This document shows, in pieces, positions 1 through 7,412 of a stretch of DNA of 21,961 nt. Each line of letters opens with the position of its first letter. Within the stretch, counting starts at the first letter, position 1. Source of the DNA: Chloroflexota bacterium (GTDB lineage: Bacteria > Chloroflexota > Dehalococcoidia > UBA2979). The DNA is taken from positions 1 to 21,961 of the forward strand of contig QWJG01000011.1 in the NCBI GenBank assembly GCA_009391845.1, read 5' to 3'. A program made the position numbers and the translations under genes. The notes beneath the pieces are model-generated. The model worked only from the letters and a program-made list of their open reading frames with translations. It was not told the DNA's origin and ran no database searches.

Positions 1-178
1 ACCTCCATACCGGATCCCACCCCACCCCCTCTATCCGACGCAATTCGCCCGTAAACACTCGTGTTTTCCGTCCCTCGGTGCAACCTCGCGAGCCCCTGAA
101 GATCAGCTCAAACATGTGAACCATTCGTGCACCCGCCGCGATCGAAAAGCATTCGTGTTCGAGCACTCCTCGTACGCG

Positions 179-207
179 TTGAACCCCACCCGACGCCGAC
201 GTAGCCT
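179..207 (+). promoter_or_regulatory. Candidate sigma-A-type promoter of the ccm operon
   Basis: TTGAAC at 179-184 is followed, after exactly 17 nt, by TAGCCT at 202-207. The -35 matches the consensus at four positions and the -10 at three. Transcription would begin near 213-214, leaving a leader of only a few nucleotides before the ATG at 218. This is close to the leaderless layout seen elsewhere in the window. Positions are seen directly; promoter activity is inferred. Upstream (1-178) I see only a short inverted repeat, AAACA-CTCG-TGTTT at 53-66, of unknown meaning. Confidence 0.4.
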
Positions 208-217
208 CGACCCCGTC

Positions 218-763
218 ATGAGCAGCGGGAAGTTCAGCCGCGTTCTCGTCGCGGCCGTGGGGACGGTCGCCGCTGCCTTGATCGTCGCGATGGGCGTCGC
301 CATCGCCCGTGATGTCGGCGGCACCGACGTCGGCGCGACCGATTCCAGCCTCTCTTCCGGCATCGACTTCGATCTCCCCCGCTTCGATGGATCCCGTTTC
401 ATCCTCAGCGAGCACGCCACGGCCCCGGTCTTCATCTACTTCTGGGCGAGTTGGTGCGGTCCGTGCGAGGACGAAGCCCCGGTGATTCAGAAGCTCTGGC
501 CTGAATACGAGGCCCTGGGCTACACCTTCGTCGGCGTCAATATCTGGGATGGCGAGGACGCCGCTCGCGAGTTCGTGAACCGACATGGCCTCACCTTCCC
601 AGTCGTGATCGACGGGGACGGCACGGCCTACCTGGACTACGGTGTGATCTCAATCCCGGAGGCGTTCTTCCTCAAGCCCGGGCTGGTCGTCGATCGGAAG
701 TACATCGGCGTGCTCACCGAAGCGCCGCTCCGTGAACGACTTGCGGCGATTGGGGAGTCATGA
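218..763 (+). CDS. ccmG: Thioredoxin-like thiol-disulfide protein of cytochrome c maturation (TlpA/CcmG type)
   Basis: This 181-residue membrane-anchored thioredoxin-fold protein probably reduces disulfides of apocytochrome c, or of CcmH, on the outer face of the membrane. Residues 9-30 form one hydrophobic segment after a short basic start (SGKFSR), so the protein is anchored with its domain outside. The active site is WCGPC with cysteines at 80 and 83. The cis-proline expected opposite it is P147 in SIPEAF. The frame is open back to a GTG at 116, but the ATG at 218 gives a clean signal-anchor and lies just after a promoter-like sequence, so I prefer it. It is the first gene of the ccm operon, and ccmE starts 10 nt after it. 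The family is clear; calling it CcmG rather than generic TlpA rests on the operon. Confidence 0.88.
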   Translation: MSSGKFSRVLVAAVGTVAAALIVAMGVAIARDVGGTDVGATDSSLSSGIDFDLPRFDGSRFILSEHATAPVFIYFWASWCGPCEDEAPVIQKLWPEYEALGYTFVGVNIWDGEDAAREFVNRHGLTFPVVIDGDGTAYLDYGVISIPEAFFLKPGLVVDRKYIGVLTEAPLRERLAAIGES

Positions 764-773
764 GGCGGCAACC

Positions 774-1265
774 GTGAGCACGGCGACCACCGGACCTGCA
801 GCACCTCCGCCGCATCGCGGCGGAGGATTCCTCTCAAGTAACCGCAACCGGCTGCTGCTGCTGCTGCTCGTCTCCACCGTCGCCATCGGCGCACTGGCCT
901 TCCGCGCCGCCTCCGGCGATCTCTCCTACTACGTCGAACCGGACGAGTTCCTCGCGCAAATCGCCGGTAACGAGGGCGATCGCTGGCGCGTCGGCGGCCG
1001 CGTCGTCGAGGGCACAATCGTCGAGGAAAACGGTCGCCCCGTCGCCTTCGATATCGCCGGCGATACCGGCGAACGCATCGCCGTCCGCTACGACGGCATC
1101 GTTCCCAACCTCTTCACCGCCAATGCGTTCGTCGTCATCGAAGGCAAGCTCCACGCCGATGGGCATTTCGAGGCCAGCAACCTCGTGATCAAGCACGAAA
1201 ACGAATTCTTCTCCGATACCCCACCGCCAGATTCGCCAAGCTCCGGCCTGGTTCCCGCCTCGTAG
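774..1265 (+). CDS. ccmE: Periplasmic-type heme chaperone CcmE with a Phe in place of the heme-ligand Tyr
   Basis: CcmE accepts heme from CcmABCD, holds it covalently on a histidine and passes it to CcmF. The product is 163 residues from the GTG at 774. GAGG at 762-765 overlaps the ccmG stop and lies 8 nt before this GTG. An upstream start at 732 in the same frame would overlap ccmG by 32 nt and is less likely. A proline-rich N-terminus precedes one very leucine-rich membrane segment (about residues 26-44), then the OB-fold domain with VPNLFTANAFVVIEGKL, a CcmE hallmark. The heme-binding histidine is H141 in VIKHENEF. In E. coli the motif is HDENY, whose Tyr ligates the iron; here that position is F145. 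The tail is short and Pro/Ser-rich. Confidence 0.9.
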   Translation: MSTATTGPAAPPPHRGGGFLSSNRNRLLLLLLVSTVAIGALAFRAASGDLSYYVEPDEFLAQIAGNEGDRWRVGGRVVEGTIVEENGRPVAFDIAGDTGERIAVRYDGIVPNLFTANAFVVIEGKLHADGHFEASNLVIKHENEFFSDTPPPDSPSSGLVPAS

Positions 1266-1307
1266 CGAGGCCCGGCCGGCGGCTCGTGCCGCGCGGGAGG
1301 ACATGCT

Positions 1308-3314
1308 GTGAACGTGATCGCCACGTTGGGAGCCTCCGCGCTCCTGACTGCACTGGCTAGCTCGCTGTTCGCGGCGGGAGCGGCTGTCTACGGTCACCGC
1401 GCCCGACGAGCCTGGCTCGTCCTCGCGTCGCGCCGCGCCATCCTCGTCACCGGCATGCTGATGAGCCTCGCCGTCGCCACCTTGGCCTACGCGCTGCTGG
1501 CGAATGACTTCTCGATCGCCCATGTCGCGTCCGTGTCCTCCTCGGACATGCAGCCCTGGATGAAATGGGCATCGCTCTACAGCGGGCAGCCAGGTTCGCT
1601 CCTCTTCTGGACCTGGACTATGTCGCTCTTCATGGCAGTCTTCGCCGCCACCACGCTGCGCCAGATCCCCTGGGGTGCGCCGCACGCGCTCGCGACCATG
1701 GGCTTCACGCTCGCCGCGTTTCTGGTCGCGCTCGTCTTCTTCGCCTCGCCGTTCCGCGTCAGCGCGATCACGCCCGCTGACGGCCAGGGCCTCAACCCGC
1801 TCCTCGTCGATCCCGGGATGCTGATTCACCCGCCTTTCCTACTCACCGGGCTGGTCAGCACCTCGATCCCGTTCGTGCTCGGCGCAGCGGCGTTGCTGTC
1901 CGGACGCCTGGATGCCGCCTGGCTCCGCCACGCCCGCGTCTGGGCGCTCGCATCGTTCCTCATCCTCAGCGTCGGCAACTTCCTCGGCGCGTGGTGGGCC
2001 TACACCGTGCTCGGCTGGGGCGGCTACTGGGGCTGGGATCCGGTCGAGAACTCCGCGATCCTCCCGCTCTTCCCAATGACCGCCTTCCTCCACGCCGCCA
2101 TGGTCCAGGAGCGCCGCGGCATGCTGAAGGGCTGGAACCTCGCCCTCGTGCTCTCCGCCTTCGCCCTCGCCGTCTTCGGCACCTTCAACGTCCGCAGCGG
2201 CCTCGTCGCCTCCGTCCACTCGTTCGCGGAGTCCGAGGTCGGCCCGTATTTCCTCGTCCTCCTCGGCATCGTCGTCGCCGTATCGGTCGTGCTGCTCGCC
2301 TGGCGTATGCCGCTGCTGCGCGCGGAGCACGATTTCGATTCGTTCGCCTCCCGCGAGACCGGGCTGATCCTCAACACCTACGTCCTCGTCGCACTCGCGC
2401 TCGTCGTCCTTGGTGGCACGCTCTTCCCCGTCTTCTCCGAGCTTGTCGATGGCTCGCGGATCACCGTCGGCCCACCGTTCTTCGGCGACACCACCGGTCC
2501 GATCTGGATCGCGATGCTGCTCCTGATCGCCCTCGGAACCGTGCTCCCCTGGCGCCGTGCCGCGCCCGGCACGCTCTCGCGTCGCCTGCGCACACCCGCC
2601 GTCGTGCTCGTCGGCGCACCGATCGCGCTCGTCCTGGCTGGGATGCGCGATGCCTTCGCGATCGCGACGATCTCCGCTGCCGTAGTCGTGCTCTACGTCA
2701 GTGGGCGGGAGTACTACATCGGCGCGCGCGGTGCCCGCCGCGCCAGCGGTCGGAACTGGCTCGCCGCCTTCGGCTCCCTGTTCGAACGCGACCGCCGCCG
2801 CTACGGCGGCTATCTCGTGCACACCGGCGTCGCCGTCATCGCCATCGCCGTGATCGGCTCAACCGTCTTCCAGACCCAGGTGCGCGTCACCGTCGCGCCC
2901 GGCGACCAGTTCGAGGTCGGCGACTACCGCCTCAGCTACGGCGGCCTCCGCGTACGCGAGCCGGGGGTCAACGGCATTGACCAGGAAATCATCGCCCTCG
3001 TTGGTGTCGAGCGTGACGGCGAACTGGTCGCCCGGCTCGAGCCCGGCCAGCGGTTCTTCACCAATTTCGAGAATCAACCGGTCGCGATCGTCGCGATCGA
3101 TGGCAGTCTGCTCCGCGATATCTACGTCTTCATCCAGGGCTGGGACGGCGAACAGAACGCCGAGATCCAGGCGTTCATCAATCCGCTCACCCAGTGGCTC
3201 TGGATCGGTGGCGCGATCTACACGCTCGGCGGCCTCCTTGCCTTCGCCCCGGCCCGACGCACTGCTCCGGTCCGCGCGGAGATCGAGGTCCCGACCGGGG
3301 CGCGGCAGGTATGA
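1308..3314 (+). CDS. ccmF: Cytochrome c heme lyase subunit CcmF
   Basis: CcmF is the polytopic membrane protein that takes heme from holo-CcmE and attaches it to the apocytochrome CXXCH motif. The product is 668 residues, usual for the family. The tryptophan-rich WWD signature runs through WGGYWGWDPVEN at residues 237-248. The four histidines that bind heme in the family are all present: H174 in MLIHPPFL, H262 in TAFLHAAM, H304 in ASVHSF and H505 in GYLVHTG. Many hydrophobic segments cover the length, with an external loop near 515-620 before the last one. The GTG at 1308 is chosen because GGAGG at 1296-1300 lies 7 nt upstream; the ATG at 1303 stops after two codons. Its TGA overlaps the ATG of ccmH by 4 nt. 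Confidence 0.97.
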   Translation: MNVIATLGASALLTALASSLFAAGAAVYGHRARRAWLVLASRRAILVTGMLMSLAVATLAYALLANDFSIAHVASVSSSDMQPWMKWASLYSGQPGSLLFWTWTMSLFMAVFAATTLRQIPWGAPHALATMGFTLAAFLVALVFFASPFRVSAITPADGQGLNPLLVDPGMLIHPPFLLTGLVSTSIPFVLGAAALLSGRLDAAWLRHARVWALASFLILSVGNFLGAWWAYTVLGWGGYWGWDPVENSAILPLFPMTAFLHAAMVQERRGMLKGWNLALVLSAFALAVFGTFNVRSGLVASVHSFAESEVGPYFLVLLGIVVAVSVVLLAWRMPLLRAEHDFDSFASRETGLILNTYVLVALALVVLGGTLFPVFSELVDGSRITVGPPFFGDTTGPIWIAMLLLIALGTVLPWRRAAPGTLSRRLRTPAVVLVGAPIALVLAGMRDAFAIATISAAVVVLYVSGREYYIGARGARRASGRNWLAAFGSLFERDRRRYGGYLVHTGVAVIAIAVIGSTVFQTQVRVTVAPGDQFEVGDYRLSYGGLRVREPGVNGIDQEIIALVGVERDGELVARLEPGQRFFTNFENQPVAIVAIDGSLLRDIYVFIQGWDGEQNAEIQAFINPLTQWLWIGGAIYTLGGLLAFAPARRTAPVRAEIEVPTGARQV

Positions 3315-3877
3315 CCGTCTCGCGGATCCGGCTCCCCTTCCGAGGCGTCCTGCTCGCCGTTGTTGCCGTAGCCGCGGTCACCTTCGCCGTCGCCACGCTC
3401 GCGGCCTCGTCGCCGGGAACGGCGCGCGCGCAGGAGCTGTCGCCCGACCTGGAGGCTCGTGCGCTCGGCATCGAACGCCAGCTCCTCTGCCCGCAGTGCA
3501 CGAACAAGCGTCTGGACGTCTGCGAGATCGCGATCTGCATCGATATGCGTCACCAGATCCGCGAACAGCTCGTCGCCGGCCGCACCAACGACGAGATCAT
3601 CTTCTTCTTCTCCAACCGCTACGGGCAGCGCGTCCTCGCCGAGATCCCTCGCGAGGGCTTCAACCTCGTTCTCTTCGGCTGGGTCGGCGGCTCATTGCTC
3701 CTCGTCGCCGGCGGCGGCGCCCTCTTCCTGCTGCAACTGCGGCGCAGTGGCCGCGCCACCCGCGCGCAACGGCTCGCCGCCGCGTCCGCCGCCCCCGATA
3801 CCGCCGAGGACGAGGCGTGGCTCGAGTCCACGCTCCCGGACGCGCCGACTCGCGATCCCGCAGAAGGGTCGCGCTGA
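3311..3877 (+). CDS. ccmH: Cytochrome c maturation protein CcmH/CcmL/NrfF family, with two additional cysteines
   Basis: CcmH-family proteins use a CXXC pair to reduce the apocytochrome heme-binding site. The product is 188 residues, starting at the ATG that overlaps the ccmF stop (ATGA). Residues 12-40 form a signal or anchor segment ending TARAQ. The catalytic motif is LLCPQC (C60, C63), followed by the family pattern ...DMRHQIREQLVAGRTNDEI...RYGQRVL. A second membrane segment lies near 120-142 and a cytoplasmic acidic tail follows. Unlike the textbook sequence (LRCPxCQNQSIADSNA...), positions 71 and 76 are cysteines (DVCEIAIC), giving CX2C-X7-C-X4-C. Whether this is a subfamily trait cannot be settled here. 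Downstream, the TGA shares one base with the ATG of the next gene. Confidence 0.93.
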   Translation: MTVSRIRLPFRGVLLAVVAVAAVTFAVATLAASSPGTARAQELSPDLEARALGIERQLLCPQCTNKRLDVCEIAICIDMRHQIREQLVAGRTNDEIIFFFSNRYGQRVLAEIPREGFNLVLFGWVGGSLLLVAGGGALFLLQLRRSGRATRAQRLAAASAAPDTAEDEAWLESTLPDAPTRDPAEGSR

Positions 3878-4203
3878 TGGAGTGGCTGCTGCTGCTCCTC
3901 GTCGCCGCCGCCGCCGCGGCCTACGTCGGCTGGCCCCGCAACGAGGACGTCTTCATCGATGCCACCGCGGCCGATCGCCTTCGCATGCAGCGTGGCGCGC
4001 TCCTAGGCGAACTCGCGGAGCTCGATCAAGATCTCGCCCTCGGCCGCATCTCCGCCGAGGACCGCCGCACCGGTCGCCGTGCACTCGCCCCCGATCTCCG
4101 GGCCGTCACCGAGGCGCTGCAGTCGCTAAACGAGCCGCTCGACCTCCCAGCGCCCGCCCCAACCGCCGCCCAAACCCCCGCACCAACCGAGGCCGGATCC
4201 TGA
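3877..4203 (+). CDS. Short CcmI-like membrane protein (N-terminal CcmI region only)
   Basis: This 108-residue protein has an N-terminal membrane segment (MEWLLLLLVAAAAAAYVGW, residues 1-19), then a charged, probably helical stretch with LLGELAELDQDLALGRIS, and a Pro/Ala/Thr-rich tail. The central pattern (ELxELDxDxxxGxIs...) matches the N-terminal region of CcmI proteins. In proteobacteria CcmI continues into a TPR domain that binds the apocytochrome C-terminus; that part is absent here. The ATG at 3877 shares its A with the TGA of ccmH (TGATG), so translation is probably coupled. The role is inferred to be assistance to CcmF/CcmH. I am sure it is a gene, and fairly sure of the CcmI relationship, from the short motif and the location. 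Confidence 0.75.
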   Translation: MEWLLLLLVAAAAAAYVGWPRNEDVFIDATAADRLRMQRGALLGELAELDQDLALGRISAEDRRTGRRALAPDLRAVTEALQSLNEPLDLPAPAPTAAQTPAPTEAGS

Positions 4204-5243
4204 TCGCCCGTCGCACCCCGGCTCTGACTGCCCTCGCGTTGCTCCTCGCGATCACGCTTGCTGTCGGTGCGCCCGCGCTCGCCGCCGCTGGTGACGGTCC
4301 CACACGCGGTACCGTCAGCGGCGCTATCCGCCTGCTCACGCCCGACGCCTCGCTGGGCGAGGCCAACGTCGAGGTGCTCGCCTTCCCGCAGGGTGGCGAA
4401 GTCAGCGCCGTCGCCGAGACGGTCACCAGCACCGGTCGCTACGAACTCCAGCTCGATATCGAACTGAACACCAGCTACTTCGTCCTCGTCACCTACGAGG
4501 ACATCCAGTACCTCAGCAACCCGCTCGTCCTCTCCCCCGACGCCCCGACCGTGTCCGCGGACTTCGAGGTCTACGCCACCACCGCGACCGCACCGGAACT
4601 CCGCATCGAAACGACCACCGTCACGCTGCTTGCGATCGACCGCGAACGCGCCGAACTCACGTTCATCCGTGAAGACGCCATCGCCCTCGATGAGCCGCTG
4701 ATCTACGTCGGCGCCGAGGATGGCATCACGCTGCGCCTACCCGTGCCGGAGAACACCACCGACGCCGGTGGAATGGAAGCCGACGACGAGGACTACCGCT
4801 TCGACGGCGGCACGGTCGCCGTTGCTACACCGCTCCGCCCCGGCGTGACCTCCGTCGTGACCCGGTATACGGTCCGCTACGAAGCCGACAAGGATGAGTA
4901 CCGCTTGCGCATCACCGCCCCCGTAAACACCGACCGGATGGCGATCCGCGTCCCCCAGCGCTTCCTCCGCGAGGTCCGCCCGGTTGGCGACGACGCCACA
5001 CTCGGGGCCGACGAAGCGTTCGAGAGCGGGAGCGGGAGCGAACCGCTGACCGTGATCGAACGCACCAGCCCAGCTACCCCCGGGCAAGGCTTGATCGCTG
5101 ACCTGCGCGGTCTCTCCGGCATCGAACGCAACTCGCACCCGCTCACCTCGGGCGCTGGCGCGGTCGTCGGAGCCCTGCTCGCGCTACTCGTCGTCTCCGG
5201 AGCCGCCGTCGGACTCCAGCGGATACGCGGGCGCACGGCATGA
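4203..5243 (+). CDS. Unrecognised exported, C-terminally anchored protein inside the ccm operon; start codon probably ATC
   Basis: About 346 residues. The N-terminus is an excellent signal peptide: Arg-Arg, a hydrophobic core (ALTALALLLAITLAV), then a cleavage region ending ALAAAG. Next comes GTVSGAIRLL...ANVEVLAF...GRYELQLD, which looks like a carboxypeptidase-regulatory or transthyretin-like beta-sandwich (about residues 35-125). Two further beta-rich stretches follow, then one membrane segment (about 312-340) and a short basic tail. The frame has no ATG, GTG or TTG ahead of the signal peptide. The candidates are ATC at 4203, which makes the one-base TGATC junction matching the TGATG junction just upstream, or CTG at 4200. 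A TTG at 4239 would remove the basic residues. The stop overlaps the ccmA start. It may be an extracytoplasmic partner in cytochrome assembly; the function is unknown. Confidence 0.8.
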   Translation: MARRTPALTALALLLAITLAVGAPALAAAGDGPTRGTVSGAIRLLTPDASLGEANVEVLAFPQGGEVSAVAETVTSTGRYELQLDIELNTSYFVLVTYEDIQYLSNPLVLSPDAPTVSADFEVYATTATAPELRIETTTVTLLAIDRERAELTFIREDAIALDEPLIYVGAEDGITLRLPVPENTTDAGGMEADDEDYRFDGGTVAVATPLRPGVTSVVTRYTVRYEADKDEYRLRITAPVNTDRMAIRVPQRFLREVRPVGDDATLGADEAFESGSGSEPLTVIERTSPATPGQGLIADLRGLSGIERNSHPLTSGAGAVVGALLALLVVSGAAVGLQRIRGRTA

Positions 5244-5968
5244 CCTCGGCCGCCCCACTGGCACCGCCCGCCGTCGCCGCCACCGCACTCACCAAGCGCT
5301 ACGGCGGCGTGGACGTGGTCAGCGACGCCACCTTCACGCTGGAGCCCGGATCCAAGATCGCGCTGCTCGGTCCCAACGGTGCCGGCAAGAGCACCCTGCT
5401 GGGGATCCTGTCGTCGCTCATCACGCCCAACAGCGGCGACGCGATCGTCGCCGGCTACCCGCTCCGCGCGAACCCGCCGGAGCTTCGCCGCAGCATCGGC
5501 GTGCTCGCTCACCTGCCCATGATCTACGAAGAGCTGTCGCCGCTGGAGAACCTCCAGTTCTTCGCTCGCCTCTACGGCATCCCGGACGCCGCGACCCGCA
5601 TCGAGGAGTTGCTCCGCGCCGTCGGTCTCTGGCAACGTCGCCGCGAACCCGCGCAGGTATTCTCGCGCGGCTATCACCAGCGCCTCGCGATCGCGCGCGC
5701 CCTCATCCATCGCCCGTCCGTGATGCTGCTGGACGAGCCCGAGACCGGGCTCGATCCGTCCGGTGTCGAACTGCTGGACGAACTGGTCATGAGCGACCCC
5801 GCCGTCACCGTCCTCGCCGCCACGCACCTCGTGGAGCGCACCGCCCACTGGGCGACCGGCGTGCTCCGCCTCGACCGCGGTCGTGTCATCGAGGTACCCG
5901 CAACGCTCGCCCGGACCGCCGAACCAACGGCCGACGCGACGCTCGAGGCAGCCGGAGCGCGACCATGA
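5240..5968 (+). CDS. ccmA: Heme-handling ABC transporter ATP-binding protein CcmA
   Basis: CcmA is the ATPase of the CcmABC complex; ATP hydrolysis releases holo-CcmE from CcmC after heme loading. The product is 242 residues. The Walker A motif GPNGAGKST is at 44-52, the signature region FSRGYHQR at 141-148 (the degenerate form common in this group and ABC-2 exporters), Walker B VMLLDEP at 161-167 and the switch histidine at H196 (ATHLVE). The ATG overlaps the previous stop by 4 nt, and its own stop overlaps ccmB by 4 nt. The gene order A-B-C-D supports the specific name, since sequence alone would only say ABC ATPase. Confidence 0.93.
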   Translation: MTSAAPLAPPAVAATALTKRYGGVDVVSDATFTLEPGSKIALLGPNGAGKSTLLGILSSLITPNSGDAIVAGYPLRANPPELRRSIGVLAHLPMIYEELSPLENLQFFARLYGIPDAATRIEELLRAVGLWQRRREPAQVFSRGYHQRLAIARALIHRPSVMLLDEPETGLDPSGVELLDELVMSDPAVTVLAATHLVERTAHWATGVLRLDRGRVIEVPATLARTAEPTADATLEAAGARP

Positions 5969-6621
5969 ACCCGACGCTGGTAGTGCTCCGCAAGGACCTG
6001 CAGCTCGCCTGGCGCGATCGCAGCGGCTGGCTCTCCGCCTTCGCCTTCGCCGCGATCAGCGTGCTGGTTTACTCATTCGCCTTCGATCTCGCCACGGCGG
6101 ACATTCGTCCCCTGCTCCCGGGGGTCCTCTGGACCACCTTCCTCTTTGTCGGGATCTTCGCCAGCAGCCAGTCCTTCCAACGCGAATCGGACGCCGGGAC
6201 GTTCGACGCGATGCTCGTCGCGCCGGTTTCCCCCGCCGCGATCTACCTCGGCAAGGTGCTCACCAACCTCGTCGCGTTGCTCGTGATCGAATTGGCCCTG
6301 CTGGTCGTCGGCACTATGCTGTTCGACACCGCCCTTCTCACCGGCGAACTCATCCTGGTGGTCGCCATCGGAACTACTGGCTACGTCTCGCTCACCACGC
6401 TCCTGTCCACGCTGGGCAGTCGAGCACGCGCACGCGCCGTCCTGTTGCCGGTGCTGGCGTTGCCGTTGCTGGTCCCGCTGTTGATCGCCGGTGTCCGCGC
6501 AACGGGCGCCGCCCTCGGTGAACCCGCCGGATCCGCCCCCTGGCTGCTGCTCCTCACGATGTTCGCGTTGTGGAGCACCCTCGGCGGCCTGCTCCTCTTC
6601 CCGCTCGCGGTGGAACGATGA
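5965..6621 (+). CDS. ccmB: Heme exporter-type membrane protein CcmB
   Basis: CcmB is the membrane subunit partnering CcmA. The product is 218 residues with about six hydrophobic segments (near 23-42, 50-68, 95-118, 128-150, 155-178 and 190-215). The N-terminus, VVLRKDLQLAWRDRSGW, and the cytoplasmic loop with QRESDAGTFDAMLVAPVSP are typical: this loop (E...GT.D.LL..P) is the CcmB coupling region that contacts the ATPase. It starts in an ATGA overlap with ccmA and ends in an ATGA overlap with ccmC. Length and topology match the family. Confidence 0.93.
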   Translation: MNPTLVVLRKDLQLAWRDRSGWLSAFAFAAISVLVYSFAFDLATADIRPLLPGVLWTTFLFVGIFASSQSFQRESDAGTFDAMLVAPVSPAAIYLGKVLTNLVALLVIELALLVVGTMLFDTALLTGELILVVAIGTTGYVSLTTLLSTLGSRARARAVLLPVLALPLLVPLLIAGVRATGAALGEPAGSAPWLLLLTMFALWSTLGGLLLFPLAVER

Positions 6622-7412
6622 GCACCGTCGTCGGTTCCAGCTCGGATCGCGGGCCGTCGCTCCCCACCACCCTGCTCCGCGGTCTGCTCGCCGCGTTCCG
6701 CTGGGCCACGCTGCCCGCCTACCGCGCCCGCTGGACGCTGCTCCCCGCGCTCTCCGGCGTCACGATGATGGCGATGCTCGTCGGAGCGACCCTCGCCGCA
6801 CCGCGCGAGATCATCGAGGGCGAGGTCCAACGCCTGATGTACCTCCACGTGCCATCCGCCAGCGTTGGCACCTACATGTCGTTCCTGATCACCGCCATCG
6901 CCTCGGTCGCCTTCCTGACCACGCGCGACATCCGCTGGGACGCCGTCGCCCGCGGGGCCGCCACCGTCGGCGTGCTTTTCACCGTGCTGACGCTCGCCAC
7001 CGGCGCGATCTGGGGGAAGCCCACCTGGGGCGTCTACTGGACCTGGGACGCGCGGCTCACCTCCACGTTGGTGCTCCTGCTCATCTATACCGCCTACCTC
7101 CTCGCACGATCGGTCGGTGGACCGAACGACGAGCAGGCCGCCCGCTATTCCGCCATCTTCGCCGTCATCGGGTTCATCGATATCCCGATCATCCACTTCT
7201 CCGTCGACTGGTGGCGCACGCTCCACCCCCAGCGCATCGTTTTCGATTCGCGGCCCTCGATGCCCGGCGAGATGCTCTTCGTGCTGTTCCTCGGCTTCAT
7301 CGCGATCACCTTCCTGATGCTCTGGCTCGTCGCGTTGCGCAGTGAGGCGGAGCAACTTGGCCAGCGCACCGACCGGATGCGCGCTCGCCTCGATCACGGG
7401 ACGGCTGGCTGA
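6618..7412 (+). CDS. ccmC: Heme-presenting membrane protein CcmC
   Basis: CcmC holds heme on the outer face and transfers it to CcmE. The product is 264 residues. The tryptophan-rich WWD signature is WGKPTWGVYWTWDARLTS at 132-149. The two family heme-ligand histidines are H77 in YLHVPSA and H193 in IIHFSVDWW. Six hydrophobic segments can be traced. The first 40 residues are longer than in E. coli CcmC and mostly polar. The frame is open further upstream, but the ATG at 6618 overlaps the ccmB stop (ATGA), matching all neighbouring junctions, so I take it as the start. Its TGA shares one base with the ccmD ATG. Confidence 0.95.
   Translation: MSTVVGSSSDRGPSLPTTLLRGLLAAFRWATLPAYRARWTLLPALSGVTMMAMLVGATLAAPREIIEGEVQRLMYLHVPSASVGTYMSFLITAIASVAFLTTRDIRWDAVARGAATVGVLFTVLTLATGAIWGKPTWGVYWTWDARLTSTLVLLLIYTAYLLARSVGGPNDEQAARYSAIFAVIGFIDIPIIHFSVDWWRTLHPQRIVFDSRPSMPGEMLFVLFLGFIAITFLMLWLVALRSEAEQLGQRTDRMRARLDHGTAG

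Noticed and set aside
53..66. Short inverted repeat AAACA-CTCG-TGTTT upstream of ccmG
   Set aside because: A five-base arm is too short to call an operator or terminator without further support.
856..868. Run of CTG triplets in ccmE
   Set aside because: It simply encodes the poly-leucine membrane segment and is not a separate repeat element.
834..1829. Long minus-strand open frame (331 codons) across ccmE and the start of ccmF
   Set aside because: Its product is a low-complexity Arg/Glu/Gly/Asp-rich shadow of high-GC coding sequence, and the + strand holds unmistakable CcmE and CcmF motifs.
1839..2822. Long minus-strand open frame (327 codons) opposite ccmF
   Set aside because: Antisense shadow rich in Glu, Asp and Gly without any motif; ccmF ligands are intact on the + strand.
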